Positions 28,448 to 37,725 of a stretch of DNA of 64,000 nt are shown here, piece by piece; position 1 is the first letter of the stretch, and each line of letters starts with the position of its first letter. This stretch comes from Roseburia hominis A2-183 (GTDB taxonomy: Bacteria > Bacillota > Clostridia > Lachnospirales > Lachnospiraceae). The position numbers and the translations under genes are program-made. Where the stretch lies: contig NC_015977.1 of assembly GCF_000225345.1 (NCBI RefSeq), forward strand, positions 3,031,001 through 3,095,000, written 5' to 3'. The notes beneath the pieces were generated by a model. That model did no database searches, was not told the DNA's origin, and was given only the letters and a program-made list of their open reading frames with translations.

Positions 28448-29200
28448 TTGACAAAACAAGTTGAAATAACAAACCGCTCAGGTCATGTCTTACGCGGAAT
28501 TGTAAATATTCCGGATGAAGGCTCGCGCTTCCCCGCCATCATTAACGTACACGGATTTACCGGAAATAAAAGCGGATACAAAAATATCTATACCCACACA
28601 GCCAGATTTCTGGCTGAAAACGGATTTGCCAGCGTCCGCTTTGATTTATACGGAAATGGCGAAAGCGACGGTGAGTTCGAGGACATGACATTCACCGGTA
28701 TCTTACATGATATCGAAGATATTATAAACTGGACAAAACAGCAGGATTTTGCCAATCCTGATAAAATTATTTTATCAGGCCAGAGCATGGGCGGCTATGC
28801 AGCTGCCACTGCTGCGCCTATCGTTAATCCACATGCTCTCATACTCATGTGCCCGGGAGCCGGCATGTGGTTTGGATGTAAAGACCGCGCCGAGGCAATG
28901 GAAGCACAGGGAATCACAAAAGCAGATATAGAAGGGCTTTGCTTCCCTACTTCTTTTAACCATGATTTATATCAGTATGAACCGTTTTCATCCGCAGCGG
29001 GATATACAGGTGCTGTTCTTCTTATCAGAGGAACGGCAGACGATCTGGTAGATGATGCTACCTGTCATCGATATGAAGCACTCTATAATGGCAAATGCAG
29101 TTACAAAACAATTGAAGGCGCAAATCACAACTTTGCAAGCGGTTCTGCAAGAGCTGAATTAGACAGGCTCATATTAGAGTTTTTAACACCATTGAAATAA
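28448..29200 (+). CDS. Alpha/beta hydrolase, cinnamoyl/feruloyl-esterase-like
   Basis: A 250-residue cytosolic serine hydrolase. Nucleophile Ser113 sits in GQSMGG, there is an oxyanion HGFTG motif, and the catalytic Asp (GTADDLVDD) and His (EGANHNFAS) come near the C-terminus. It resembles small bacterial cinnamoyl esterases. The start is TTG at 28448, with GAGG 9 nt upstream and no better start nearby. Between a transporter and an ene-reductase gene, it probably cleaves an imported ester to release an unsaturated acid; the substrate is unproven. Confidence 0.85.
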   Translation: MTKQVEITNRSGHVLRGIVNIPDEGSRFPAIINVHGFTGNKSGYKNIYTHTARFLAENGFASVRFDLYGNGESDGEFEDMTFTGILHDIEDIINWTKQQDFANPDKIILSGQSMGGYAAATAAPIVNPHALILMCPGAGMWFGCKDRAEAMEAQGITKADIEGLCFPTSFNHDLYQYEPFSSAAGYTGAVLLIRGTADDLVDDATCHRYEALYNGKCSYKTIEGANHNFASGSARAELDRLILEFLTPLK

Positions 29201-29229
29201 GATAATCACTTTGAAAGGATGTGTGCACA

Positions 29230-31164
29230 ATGAAATTATTAGAGCCCATTAAAGTTGGAAACATTGAATTTAAAAACCGTATTATGTTTCCCCCACTTAC
29301 AACAGGATACGAAGAAAAAGATGGATCTATCGGCGAACAGAGTTTTCGTTTCTATGAGCGCCTTGCAAAAGGTGGTGTTGGATACATTGTCATTGGAGAC
29401 GTTGCTCCTCTTTCAACATTCTCTCCTACACCAAAACTTTACTCTCCTCAACAGGCAGAAGGCTTCCAGCGGCTTGCCGATGCATGTCATAAATACGGTG
29501 CAAAGCTTGGAATCCAGCTGTTCCATCCAGACTATAACGTCGCAGCTTTAAACGAAATGTTTCACCAGGGAAAAATGCAGGAGGCAAGAGCCAAACTTCA
29601 CCATGATATGCAGCACTTTGTAAATGAAGTAACTGCGGAAGAACTGGATGAAATTATTAAGCACATGGAAAATTGTGCTGTTTTAGCCCACAAAGCAGGC
29701 GTTGACTGTATCGAAGTACATGGAGACCGCCTTGTCGGATCGCTCTGCTCTCCTATTTTAAATCACAGAACAGATGAATATGGCGGAGACCTTGCAAACC
29801 GTACACGTTTCGCCTTAACTCTTGTACGACGTTTAAAAGCAATTGTCCCAGATATGGTTATCGACTACAAGCTTCCAATCGTAACTCCTCTTGGAGATAA
29901 CGGCTTTCGGGGAAAAGGTGGTCTTCCACTTGATGAGGCCTGCATTTTTGCAAAAGAATTAGAAGCTGCCGGTGTTGACACATTGCATGTCGCGCAGGCT
30001 AACCACACCGGAAATATGGGGGATACCATTCCTGCTATGGGGACACAGCCATATGGTTTTATGGTTTCATACTCTAAAAAAATCAAGGAACTCGTTTCCA
30101 TTCCCGTATCCGTGGTTGGTCGTATTGTAACACCAGAAGCTGCTGAAGCCGTTATTACAAATGGCTCTGCTGACATCGTTGCACTCGGGCGTTCACTGCT
30201 TACCGATCCTGATTTTGCAAACAAGTGTGCCGATGGACACTGCTGCGATGTCAGAACATGTATGATGTGTAATAAAGGATGTACAGACAATATCCAAAAC
30301 CGTGCATTCCTAAGCTGTGTATTAAATGCCGAGAATGGTTATGAGACAAGCCGTCAGATTACTCCTGCAGTCACAGCAAAGCGAATTGCAATTATCGGTG
30401 CAGGAATTGCAGGACTTGAAGCAGCACGTGTCGCCGCTCTGAGAGGCCATCAGGTAACTATATTTGAAAAGTCACTCCAGATCGGTGGTCAGCTTCTTAT
30501 TGCCAGCGTTCCACCCCGAAAAGAAGAAATGATGAGAAGCATTAACTACTATCTTAACGTGCTTCCCGAATTATCAGTGACATTCCGTCTGGGTCAGGAA
30601 TTTACCGGAAAAGACTATGATTCGTTTGATGAAGTAATTGTTGCAACAGGTGCAACGAATGCAATCATTCCCGTTCCGGGCAAAGATCTTCCAATCGTTA
30701 CAAGTGCATGGGATATTCTTGCTAAAAAAGAAATTGTATTCGGCAACGTATCTGTCATCGGCGGTGGTCTTGTAGGTGTTGAAACTGCGGAATACCTTGC
30801 TGCCCGCGGATGTAACGTTACAATTATTGAAATGATGGATCAGATTGCAAAGGAAGAAAGCAGCACGATTCTCCCAACTTTGATGAGTGAATTAGAGCAT
30901 TCCAATGTCCAGATCCTTACCTCTGCAAAACTATCAGAGATCAATGACCATGCAGTTATTGTTGAGAAAACAGAAAATGAAAAAACCTCGGTCTTAGAGA
31001 TCAGATCGGATTTCGTTGTAATGGCTGTTGGTGCAAGAAAGAATCTTCCGGATCTTTCGGCTTGTCCGCTCCCGCTTCATTATATTGGCGATTGTGCCGG
31101 AGAGCGTCCGAGCAATATCGATCATGCCATTAAATCAGCATATGATGCCGCATGTGAAATATAA
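29230..31164 (+). CDS. Fe-S flavin ene-reductase (2,4-dienoyl-CoA reductase / enoate reductase family)
   Basis: A 644-residue three-part flavoenzyme: Old Yellow Enzyme TIM barrel (1-335), a [4Fe-4S] site at Cys344, Cys347, Cys351 and Cys363 (C-x2-C-x3-C-x11-C), then an FAD/NAD(P)H module with IIGAGIAGLEAARVAALRG and a second dinucleotide motif SVIGGGLVGVETAEYLA. Relatives include 2-enoate reductases (FldZ), BaiCD/BaiH and daidzein reductase, which reduce activated C=C bonds anaerobically. ATG at 29230 has AAAGGA 10 nt upstream; a GTG at 29221 is too close. Last gene of the operon. Confidence 0.9.
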   Translation: MKLLEPIKVGNIEFKNRIMFPPLTTGYEEKDGSIGEQSFRFYERLAKGGVGYIVIGDVAPLSTFSPTPKLYSPQQAEGFQRLADACHKYGAKLGIQLFHPDYNVAALNEMFHQGKMQEARAKLHHDMQHFVNEVTAEELDEIIKHMENCAVLAHKAGVDCIEVHGDRLVGSLCSPILNHRTDEYGGDLANRTRFALTLVRRLKAIVPDMVIDYKLPIVTPLGDNGFRGKGGLPLDEACIFAKELEAAGVDTLHVAQANHTGNMGDTIPAMGTQPYGFMVSYSKKIKELVSIPVSVVGRIVTPEAAEAVITNGSADIVALGRSLLTDPDFANKCADGHCCDVRTCMMCNKGCTDNIQNRAFLSCVLNAENGYETSRQITPAVTAKRIAIIGAGIAGLEAARVAALRGHQVTIFEKSLQIGGQLLIASVPPRKEEMMRSINYYLNVLPELSVTFRLGQEFTGKDYDSFDEVIVATGATNAIIPVPGKDLPIVTSAWDILAKKEIVFGNVSVIGGGLVGVETAEYLAARGCNVTIIEMMDQIAKEESSTILPTLMSELEHSNVQILTSAKLSEINDHAVIVEKTENEKTSVLEIRSDFVVMAVGARKNLPDLSACPLPLHYIGDCAGERPSNIDHAIKSAYDAACEI

Positions 31165-31231
31165 AAGGTTTTTTCCCTATTCGTACCCAGTATATATTCA
31201 CATTCGCAGAATATCTGCAGACATGAAATTA

Positions 31232-31264
31232 CGGGCGTGTCAGTTTCTGACACGCCCGCTTTCA
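31232..31264. terminator. Terminator between convergent ene-reductase and chemoreceptor genes
   Basis: A perfect 12-bp stem, CGGGCGTGTCAG with CTGACACGCCCG, around a TTT loop (31232-31258), followed by CTTTC on the plus strand. Confidence 0.85.
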
Positions 31265-31301
31265 TTCTCATCTTATCATTTGTATTCTTGCCGCAGTCTT
31301 C

Positions 31302-33083
31302 CTACAACCGGAAATGCTCCATGCTGTCTGCAAGCACTTTCATGTCGCCCTCCAGCTTCTCGATCATTCCACTGGAGCGCTCCACCGTTCCCTCCAGCTC
31401 AGTTGTCATACTGGAAGTCTCCTCCGTGGATGCCGCATTATCTGTCGCAAGATGCGTCAGCACCTCGATGCTCTGGGTAACTTTCTCACGCTCCTCATTC
31501 GCAGTGCGGATCATATCCGTCACCACGCGGATGGAATTCGTGCACGCCTCCAGTGCCTTCTGCATATCCAGAAACATCTCGCTGGTATGATTCAGCGCCT
31601 CTACCTGCTGCTTCGACGCATCATTCATCTGTACCATAATGCCCATCGACTTCTCGGAATTCTCTGTCAGCTCTCCGATAATGTCGTTAATCTCATGCGC
31701 TGTATCTGCCGACTGTGTCGCAAGACTTCCGATCTCTTCCGCAACTACCGCAAATCCGCGTCCGGCTTCTCCCGCGCGCGCCGCCTCGATCGAAGCATTC
31801 AGTGAAAGCAGATTCGTCTGATCTGCGATCTCACTGATCAGCGTCGCCGCCTTGCTGATCTTATTGACGGATGCATTGGTACTCTCCGTCTGTGTATACA
31901 TCGACTCGATATCCGCCTCTGTCTTATTGTTCGTATCGATCAATTCACGAAGCTTAGCGAGCGACTTATCGGAATACTCCTGCATCTGATTGGCATTGCC
32001 GACCAGTTCTTCCATCTCGCTGGAGATCTTCTCGATGCCTTCCGCGATCGTCATGATACCGTTGGACGCTTCCGTCGTGGATCCTGCCTGCGTCGTGCTG
32101 TTTTCCGCAATCTCATTGACGGCAACCGCAACGTTTCCGATGGACTCCTGCATCGAGGAGAAATTACCAGTAAACGACTGCAGTGCATTCCGCAGATCTG
32201 TTGATGCCGTGCTGATGCTTCCTATCAGGGAAACAATCTGCTTCTGCGCGGCATTGAGTGCCTCTGCCGTGTCTCCCAGCTCGTTCTTCTCCCTTACGTT
32301 CACGGTCGTTGTCAGATCTCCGTCGGAAAGTCTGGATGCCAGCCCCTGGATCTCCACCAGCGGCTTGCAGAGCTTCGCCGCATAGATTCTCGCCCACACG
32401 AACGCCATCACAAGCATAACAGCCATCATTATGACTATCACAATGCAGAGAACCTCGAACTTCTGGTTGATGCGTCCTTCCACACCCGTCATCTCTACCT
32501 GCATGTCATCGACGTAGTTACCGGTGGAGACTGCCCATCCCCACGGTGCAAACAACTCGGAATATGCTACCTTCGGCGCAACCGTCACACCGTCAGCCTT
32601 CGTAAAGTAAAATTCATTGAATCCGCCTCCATCGGCACTGTTACAGACCTTCATAATCTCCTGGATGATCATGACACCATTCTGATCCTCCAGATCGTAG
32701 CGGTTATTTCCTTCCTGCTCCGCCAGAATCGGATGCATTACCAGATTGTAATCCGTATCATCAATCCAGAAATATCCGCTTCTGTCATCGCGGTAACGCA
32801 TGGCGCGGACGATCTCCTTCGCTTCTGCTTTCGCTTCTTCCTCTGTCAGTTCCCCTGCCTGGCTCTTATCATATTCTGCCTGCAGCACAGCAATCACCGT
32901 CTGGACCTCAGACTTGATCTCTGTGTTGTAACCGGAATCCATCGCACTTTCATATTCCGTCAGCGCCATATTGGTCGTATTCCGGATACTGAAAATGGAA
33001 GTTGCCCCAAGCAACAGGGATGCCAGTAATACCAGCATCAGACAGGTCATCGTTAACGTATGTTTCACACTTCTTCTGTTCAT
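31302..33083 (-). CDS. Transmembrane methyl-accepting chemotaxis protein with Cache domain
   Basis: A 593-residue receptor. TM1 (about 10-32), a periplasmic single-Cache domain (about 40-200; [19 protein letters not shown] and [16 protein letters not shown] are sCache_2 marks), TM2 (about 208-235), HAMP (about 235-290) and the signalling domain with hairpin tip [20 protein letters not shown]. sCache_2 receptors often sense small organic acids. Supports a motile organism. Confidence 0.94.
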   Translation of the reverse strand: MNRRSVKHTLTMTCLMLVLLASLLLGATSIFSIRNTTNMALTEYESAMDSGYNTEIKSEVQTVIAVLQAEYDKSQAGELTEEEAKAEAKEIVRAMRYRDDRSGYFWIDDTDYNLVMHPILAEQEGNNRYDLEDQNGVMIIQEIMKVCNSADGGGFNEFYFTKADGVTVAPKVAYSELFAPWGWAVSTGNYVDDMQVEMTGVEGRINQKFEVLCIVIVIMMAVMLVMAFVWARIYAAKLCKPLVEIQGLASRLSDGDLTTTVNVREKNELGDTAEALNAAQKQIVSLIGSISTASTDLRNALQSFTGNFSSMQESIGNVAVAVNEIAENSTTQAGSTTEASNGIMTIAEGIEKISSEMEELVGNANQMQEYSDKSLAKLRELIDTNNKTEADIESMYTQTESTNASVNKISKAATLISEIADQTNLLSLNASIEAARAGEAGRGFAVVAEEIGSLATQSADTAHEINDIIGELTENSEKSMGIMVQMNDASKQQVEALNHTSEMFLDMQKALEACTNSIRVVTDMIRTANEEREKVTQSIEVLTHLATDNAASTEETSSMTTELEGTVERSSGMIEKLEGDMKVLADSMEHFRL

Positions 33084-33211
33084 ACCATGCCGCCTTCCTT
33101 GTTGTGATTCCGCACAACTCTTCTGTGTTTCTCATTATTTTTATTGTACTTTATGTACAAAAATCATGCAATGGTACTTCCTTACCAAAAGTGAAACATT
33201 TCTCAACAGAC

Positions 33212-33865
33212 CTACGCATTCAGGAAATCTCTGATCTCCTCCGGTTCGCGGACAAAATGATCTGCACCATGTTCTTTTAAGAACGCTTCCTCCCGGAATC
33301 CCCACAGGACGGAAATGCACGGCAGACCGGAATTTTTCGCTGTCATCACATCCACCTCGGAATCTCCGACATACACGGCGCCCTCCTTTGGCATGCCAAG
33401 CTCCTTTAATGCCGCATAGACCGTATCCGGCGCCGGTTTTTTCGCCACTCCGGCACTCTCGCCGATTGCCACTTTCACAATTCCCTCAAAATAAATCTCC
33501 GCCAGTTCCTTCACCGCAGAATCCGGCTTGTTCGACACGATCGCAAGCGCATATCCGTCCGCCTTCAGTTCCCGGAGCAGATCAATCACTCCGTCATAGG
33601 CTTTTGTATTGTCATTGCAGTGAATATCATAATACTCCCGGAAAATCGCAAGCGTCTGCTCAAAGACTTCCGGTGCCGTTCCCTCCGGAACCGCCAGCTC
33701 GATCAGGCGCGCCACACCGTTTCCGACAAACCGGCGCACATCATCCAGTGTGCGCTCCGGCATATTCATCCTGCGCAGCGCATAGTTTGTCGCTTTTGTC
33801 AGATCCTCCAGTGTATACAAAAGTGTTCCATCCAGATCAAAAATGACTGTCTCGTATTTCTTCAT
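33212..33865 (-). CDS. HAD-family hydrolase (phosphoglycolate phosphatase-like)
   Basis: A 217-residue HAD phosphatase. Motif I is FDLDGTLL (nucleophile Asp), motif II Ser/Thr in AIVSNK, motif III Lys in KKPAPDT and motif IV YVGDSEVDVMTAKNSG. The alpha-helical cap is of the Gph/PGPase type. Substrate not determined; phosphoglycolate or another small sugar phosphate is likely. Same strand as the aldo/keto reductase gene upstream. Confidence 0.88.
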   Translation of the reverse strand: MKKYETVIFDLDGTLLYTLEDLTKATNYALRRMNMPERTLDDVRRFVGNGVARLIELAVPEGTAPEVFEQTLAIFREYYDIHCNDNTKAYDGVIDLLRELKADGYALAIVSNKPDSAVKELAEIYFEGIVKVAIGESAGVAKKPAPDTVYAALKELGMPKEGAVYVGDSEVDVMTAKNSGLPCISVLWGFREEAFLKEHGADHFVREPEEIRDFLNA

Positions 33866-33935
33866 TCTCCCACTCCTCTTCGCCTCACGTGTGCATTACG
33901 CGCATTGCATGTCGTTCTGCATGTCTGCGCATCTC

Positions 33936-34964
33936 TTATTTTACGCTGACTTCTCCCGCCAGTACCCGCTTGTAATCTTCGTAATTCTTCGCAAGCAGTG
34001 CCGGTGTGTCCAGTCCGTACGGACATTTGCTCTTGCATTTGTTACAGTGCAGGCAGCCCTCAATTTTTTTCATCTTCGCCTGCATCTCCGGCGTCAGCTG
34101 TGCCTCCGACGGCGCGCGGCGCAGCATCAGGGACATTCTCGCACAGTTGTTGATCTCAATTCCGGCAGGACATGGCATGCAGTAACCGCAGCCACGGCAG
34201 AATTCGCCCGAGAGTTCTTTTCTGTCATGCTCGATCACCGCTGCGATCTCCTCCGTCATGACCGGCGGATGTTCAATGTAGGAAATGAACTCGTCCAGTT
34301 CCCGCTCTCTCTGCACGCCCCAGATTGGCAGCACATTCTCATACTGTGCCTCAAACGCGTACGCTGCAGCCGAATTGTTGATCAATCCTCCCGAGAGCGC
34401 TTTCATTGCAATAAATCCCATTCCCGCCTGCTTACACTTCTCCACCAGCTCGATGTCCTTCTCTGTCGCCAGATAGCAGAACGGGAACTGAAGCGTCTCA
34501 TAAAGTCCTGACTCGATCGCCTCATCTGCCACGGCAAGCCGGTGGTTCGTGATACCGATGTGGCGGATTTTTCCCTGTGCCTTCGCTTCCAGCATCGCCT
34601 CGTAAAGTCCGGTTCCGTCGCCCGGCTTCGGGCAGAAGGATGGATTGTGGAACTGATAGATGTCAATGTAATCCGTGCGCAGATTGTGCAGGGAAATGCC
34701 AAGCTGCTCCCAGAATTCATCCGCATTGGCAGCCGCCGTCTTCGTCGCAATATAGACTTTTTCCCGCATGCCCTCAAACGCTTCGCCAAGCTTCTCCTCG
34801 CTGTCCGTGTAGAACCGCGCGGTATCAAAAAAAGTGATGCCGGCATCATATGCCTTTCGCGCCAGCTTCACGGCATCCTCCGTGCTGATCCGCTGGATCG
34901 GAAGTGCGCCAAACCCGTTCTTATTGACGGTAATCCCTGTTTTTCCAAGTGTCACTCTCTCCAT
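33936..34964 (-). CDS. Aldo/keto reductase with C-terminal ferredoxin-like Fe-S domain
   Basis: A 342-residue protein. The AKR barrel (1-260) has Asp in FFDTARFYTDSEEKLG and Lys in VYIATKT as catalytic residues. The C-terminal 4Fe-4S region has CRGCGYCMPCPAGIEINNC and CLHCNKCKSKCPYG, spaced for two clusters. This architecture is common in anaerobes, where ferredoxin may replace NADPH as electron source (inference). Substrate unknown. Confidence 0.9.
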   Translation of the reverse strand: MERVTLGKTGITVNKNGFGALPIQRISTEDAVKLARKAYDAGITFFDTARFYTDSEEKLGEAFEGMREKVYIATKTAAANADEFWEQLGISLHNLRTDYIDIYQFHNPSFCPKPGDGTGLYEAMLEAKAQGKIRHIGITNHRLAVADEAIESGLYETLQFPFCYLATEKDIELVEKCKQAGMGFIAMKALSGGLINNSAAAYAFEAQYENVLPIWGVQRERELDEFISYIEHPPVMTEEIAAVIEHDRKELSGEFCRGCGYCMPCPAGIEINNCARMSLMLRRAPSEAQLTPEMQAKMKKIEGCLHCNKCKSKCPYGLDTPALLAKNYEDYKRVLAGEVSVK

Positions 34965-35034
34965 TTTTTTGCCTCCACATTTTTCTTACACACATTGCCC
35001 GCTAAAAAGCTACATCTCTGTTGCTTTCCTGATA

Positions 35035-37017
35035 CTATTTCAGATAAGGAAAGAATACTTCACTCTTTTCCTTTTTGTCAAACATGTTGTTGTACTGCAA
35101 AATATTATAGTTCCGGATCCAGTCCGCTTCCTCCCCCGTCGCTTCCTCGATATGCAAAAATCCTCCGGCAGACTTGGAATAATAGCCTCTGGAATTGATT
35201 GCCGGAATGGTCTCCATCATGTCCGCGAGGAACTGATTGTACGCCGGAAGCTCTATTCCTGCCCTCTCCAGTGCCAGCGTCGAGAGATAATTGATGCTGG
35301 TGACCGGCAGTTCCACCTCCGTGCTCTCATAGTTCGTCCAGATGAAAAACGGTATCGTATACAGATCTTCCAGTTCATCCTCGGTCAGTCCCGAAAGTCC
35401 CTTGCCGTTTAAGTTCGGATAAAAGCTGGACGAAAGGCTCGGCTGGTGATCGCCGAAAAATACGATCTCCACCGGATCATCCACATTTTGAAAATAGGAG
35501 ATCAGATACTCCAACGCCGAATCACTCTCGTGCACCAGAGAGAGATACTGATTGACATCCGGATAGTTTAAGCCCAGCAGGCGTACCTTCTCATCAAAAT
35601 TATCGTACTTTTCCGTATAACCGCCATGGTTCTGCATGGAAATGCTCATGATGAACAGATCCTCATTCGCCGCACGGCTCTCATAGCGGTCAATGATTTT
35701 CTCATACAGTTCCCGGTCGGTAATATATTCCCGCAGAAGCTTCGTCTGGTCAAAATCGTCGATAAAATGTGTCTCATCAAACCCGAGATCCGGATACACT
35801 GCATTGCGGCTCCATCCGGTCTCATAGTACGGATGCATTGCCACACAGGTATAACCGTCGTTCTTTAAGTTGGACACAATCGAGGTCGGCGTCTTGGAAA
35901 TATACTGCTGGTATACCACGGAACCGCTCGGCAGAAATGCCATGGAGTTCCCGGTCATAAACTCCCACTCCGAATTCGGCGTCTTCGCACCGAACACGGA
36001 AGACAGCGCATATCCGTGAATGGCATTCTCCTTCAGGGAGTGGAAATAAGGCGCCACATCAATATTCGTGGAAAAATCTCCCACCACCGAAAGATCCGCA
36101 TACGACTCGCTCATGACCACGATAATGGCCGGCTTTTCTCCCGGATCAGCCGCCACATCCGCATATGCCGAGGCAGCGTCTTTCTCTCCCTGCTTCTTCC
36201 CGCCGCTATCACCGCCAGAATACTGTTCTTCCAGCGCTTTCACCGCCTCACTGGAATACCCGTCGGGCGCAGCGATAAAACAATCTCTTACACTCAGCAC
36301 AAAATTCAGAATATATCCGTTGCGGTAGCTTCCTTTCTGCTCCCAGGTCTCTGTCACTATGTACTCCGTCTTATGACCGATATACACGCCGCTCAGCACG
36401 GCAAGAGAGATACAGATGATCGCCATCGGCACTCTCTTTTTAAAGGAAACGTGAAGCTTGCGGATCAGCGCCACATAGAGCGTGGAAATCAGAATCACAT
36501 AGCCCGCCCGGTCATCCATCACGAACTCATAATTGCCCGCCACCGAAAGTCCGGTCTGGATGGATTTCAGGTCGCTGAAAATAAATTCGTTCCCGCGGAA
36601 CAGATATACGAAATAGTTGATTCCCGCCAATGACACCAGAAAAATGTGGGAAATCATGCAGGTAAGTCCCGTATTATTGGTAAAAACCTGTACCGCCAGA
36701 AATACCACCAGACAGCACAAGATATTGAGCAGCATCTTCGGCTGTGTGATCTTGGCGCGAAGCTCTGCATCCAGCAGCAGATACTGCACATGATACGCCG
36801 TGAAAATACTGCTGGCGCCGATCATCAGTCCGGTCCAGACCCACGGGATCTTCTCTGACAGTTCCACCTCCAGGCTCTTAAATAGGAAGTAGCACGCTCC
36901 GAATACCGGCAGCGCCCACACCGAAAAGCCGATTTTCCAGAACAATACCGCGGCAAAGATCATCGCCACCGCAAGTCTGCCCAAATTACCCTTGTCAAAA
37001 TATAATTTTATTTTCAT
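35035..37017 (-). CDS. LTA synthase family sulfatase-fold membrane protein
   Basis: A 660-residue protein with five N-terminal transmembrane helices (about 10-230) and a large extracellular sulfatase/LtaS-type domain (about 290-600). Metal- and phosphate-site motifs include VVMSESYADLS, the catalytic-Thr region GAKTPNSEWEFMTG and FGDHQPSLSSSF. LtaS transfers glycerol-phosphate from phosphatidylglycerol to build lipoteichoic acid; other members decorate glycolipids, so the product is not certain. It lies next to the flippase/radical SAM genes, across long hairpin copy C. Confidence 0.9.
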   Translation of the reverse strand: MKIKLYFDKGNLGRLAVAMIFAAVLFWKIGFSVWALPVFGACYFLFKSLEVELSEKIPWVWTGLMIGASSIFTAYHVQYLLLDAELRAKITQPKMLLNILCCLVVFLAVQVFTNNTGLTCMISHIFLVSLAGINYFVYLFRGNEFIFSDLKSIQTGLSVAGNYEFVMDDRAGYVILISTLYVALIRKLHVSFKKRVPMAIICISLAVLSGVYIGHKTEYIVTETWEQKGSYRNGYILNFVLSVRDCFIAAPDGYSSEAVKALEEQYSGGDSGGKKQGEKDAASAYADVAADPGEKPAIIVVMSESYADLSVVGDFSTNIDVAPYFHSLKENAIHGYALSSVFGAKTPNSEWEFMTGNSMAFLPSGSVVYQQYISKTPTSIVSNLKNDGYTCVAMHPYYETGWSRNAVYPDLGFDETHFIDDFDQTKLLREYITDRELYEKIIDRYESRAANEDLFIMSISMQNHGGYTEKYDNFDEKVRLLGLNYPDVNQYLSLVHESDSALEYLISYFQNVDDPVEIVFFGDHQPSLSSSFYPNLNGKGLSGLTEDELEDLYTIPFFIWTNYESTEVELPVTSINYLSTLALERAGIELPAYNQFLADMMETIPAINSRGYYSKSAGGFLHIEEATGEEADWIRNYNILQYNNMFDKKEKSEVFFPYLK

Positions 37018-37133
37018 ATGTTTCCTTATTTACGCTTTCTTTACATATTTTTTGCATGCCAACGTTAATTTTATCATGACTTGTGCGTTTGTCAATTTCC
37101 CAAACCTTAAACTTTTCAAAAGAGGCGCAAAAT

Positions 37134-37710
37134 GAGGCTCGCACACAGGGCGGAGAATAGATTGCCGGTCACAATAAAATGTAAGATGCAATAAAGTTCC
37201 AGATAGAAACAGTGCATAGGATATTCGTTGGAACAAAATGCGAGAATTTCTTCTCTGCCGCTTTTTATATCCAATTCCGTGTCTTTCCACGTTTTGACAA
37301 TCCGCGGGATGTGTCCGACACGCCGCAGACAATGAGCGGACTTTTTAGTGTTCCTAACATCACCGCTTCACAGACAATATAAAACCGCGCGAACCGAAAC
37401 TCGTTGGCATCTGCTATTGAAAATAAGGCAGATGCCAATTCAGACATCGGCTTCGCGCGGTTATGTTTTGTTCATTGGTGATGTAAGGAACACACAAAAG
37501 TCCTTAAATTGTCTGTCGGCCTGCGGACACACCCGCGGAGTGCTCAAAACTTGGAAAAACACGGATCATCACAGATGTAAAAAGCGGCAGAGTTAGAAAT
37601 TCCGTATTTTGCGATCCGAATTCCTACGCACTGTTTCTATTCTGGAACTCTGCTGTACTTACTGTTATCGTATCACTGCCAGTCTATTCTCCGCCCTGTG
37701 TACCAGCCTC
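37134..37710. repeat. Long hairpin-forming element, copy C
   Basis: A 577-bp palindrome, same orientation as copy A and within one base of its length. The terminal stems (37134 onward with 37683-37710) differ completely from those of A and B but pair with each other. Apex stem TTGGCATCTGC (37404-37414) pairs with GCAGATGCCAA (37428-37438); copy A has AT/AT where C has GG/CC. GTGTTCCT with AGGAACAC and GCCGCTTTTTATATC with GATGTAAAAAGCGGC likewise replace different but paired blocks of copy A. The right end lies 15 nt from the stop codon of the flippase-like gene. Confidence 0.9.
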
Positions 37711-37725
37711 ATATCACAGGCGGCG

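Noticed and set aside
29230..31164. Bile-acid 7-dehydroxylation (bai) gene
   Set aside because: The reductase is related to BaiCD/BaiH, but no other bai gene (BaiB, BaiE, BaiF, BaiG type) is next to it.
15411..37710. The three long hairpins as recent MITE or IS insertions
   Set aside because: Recent copies would have near-identical ends. Here terminal stems are unrelated between copies, no target-site duplication was seen, and no transposase fragment is present. An ancient mobile origin is still possible.
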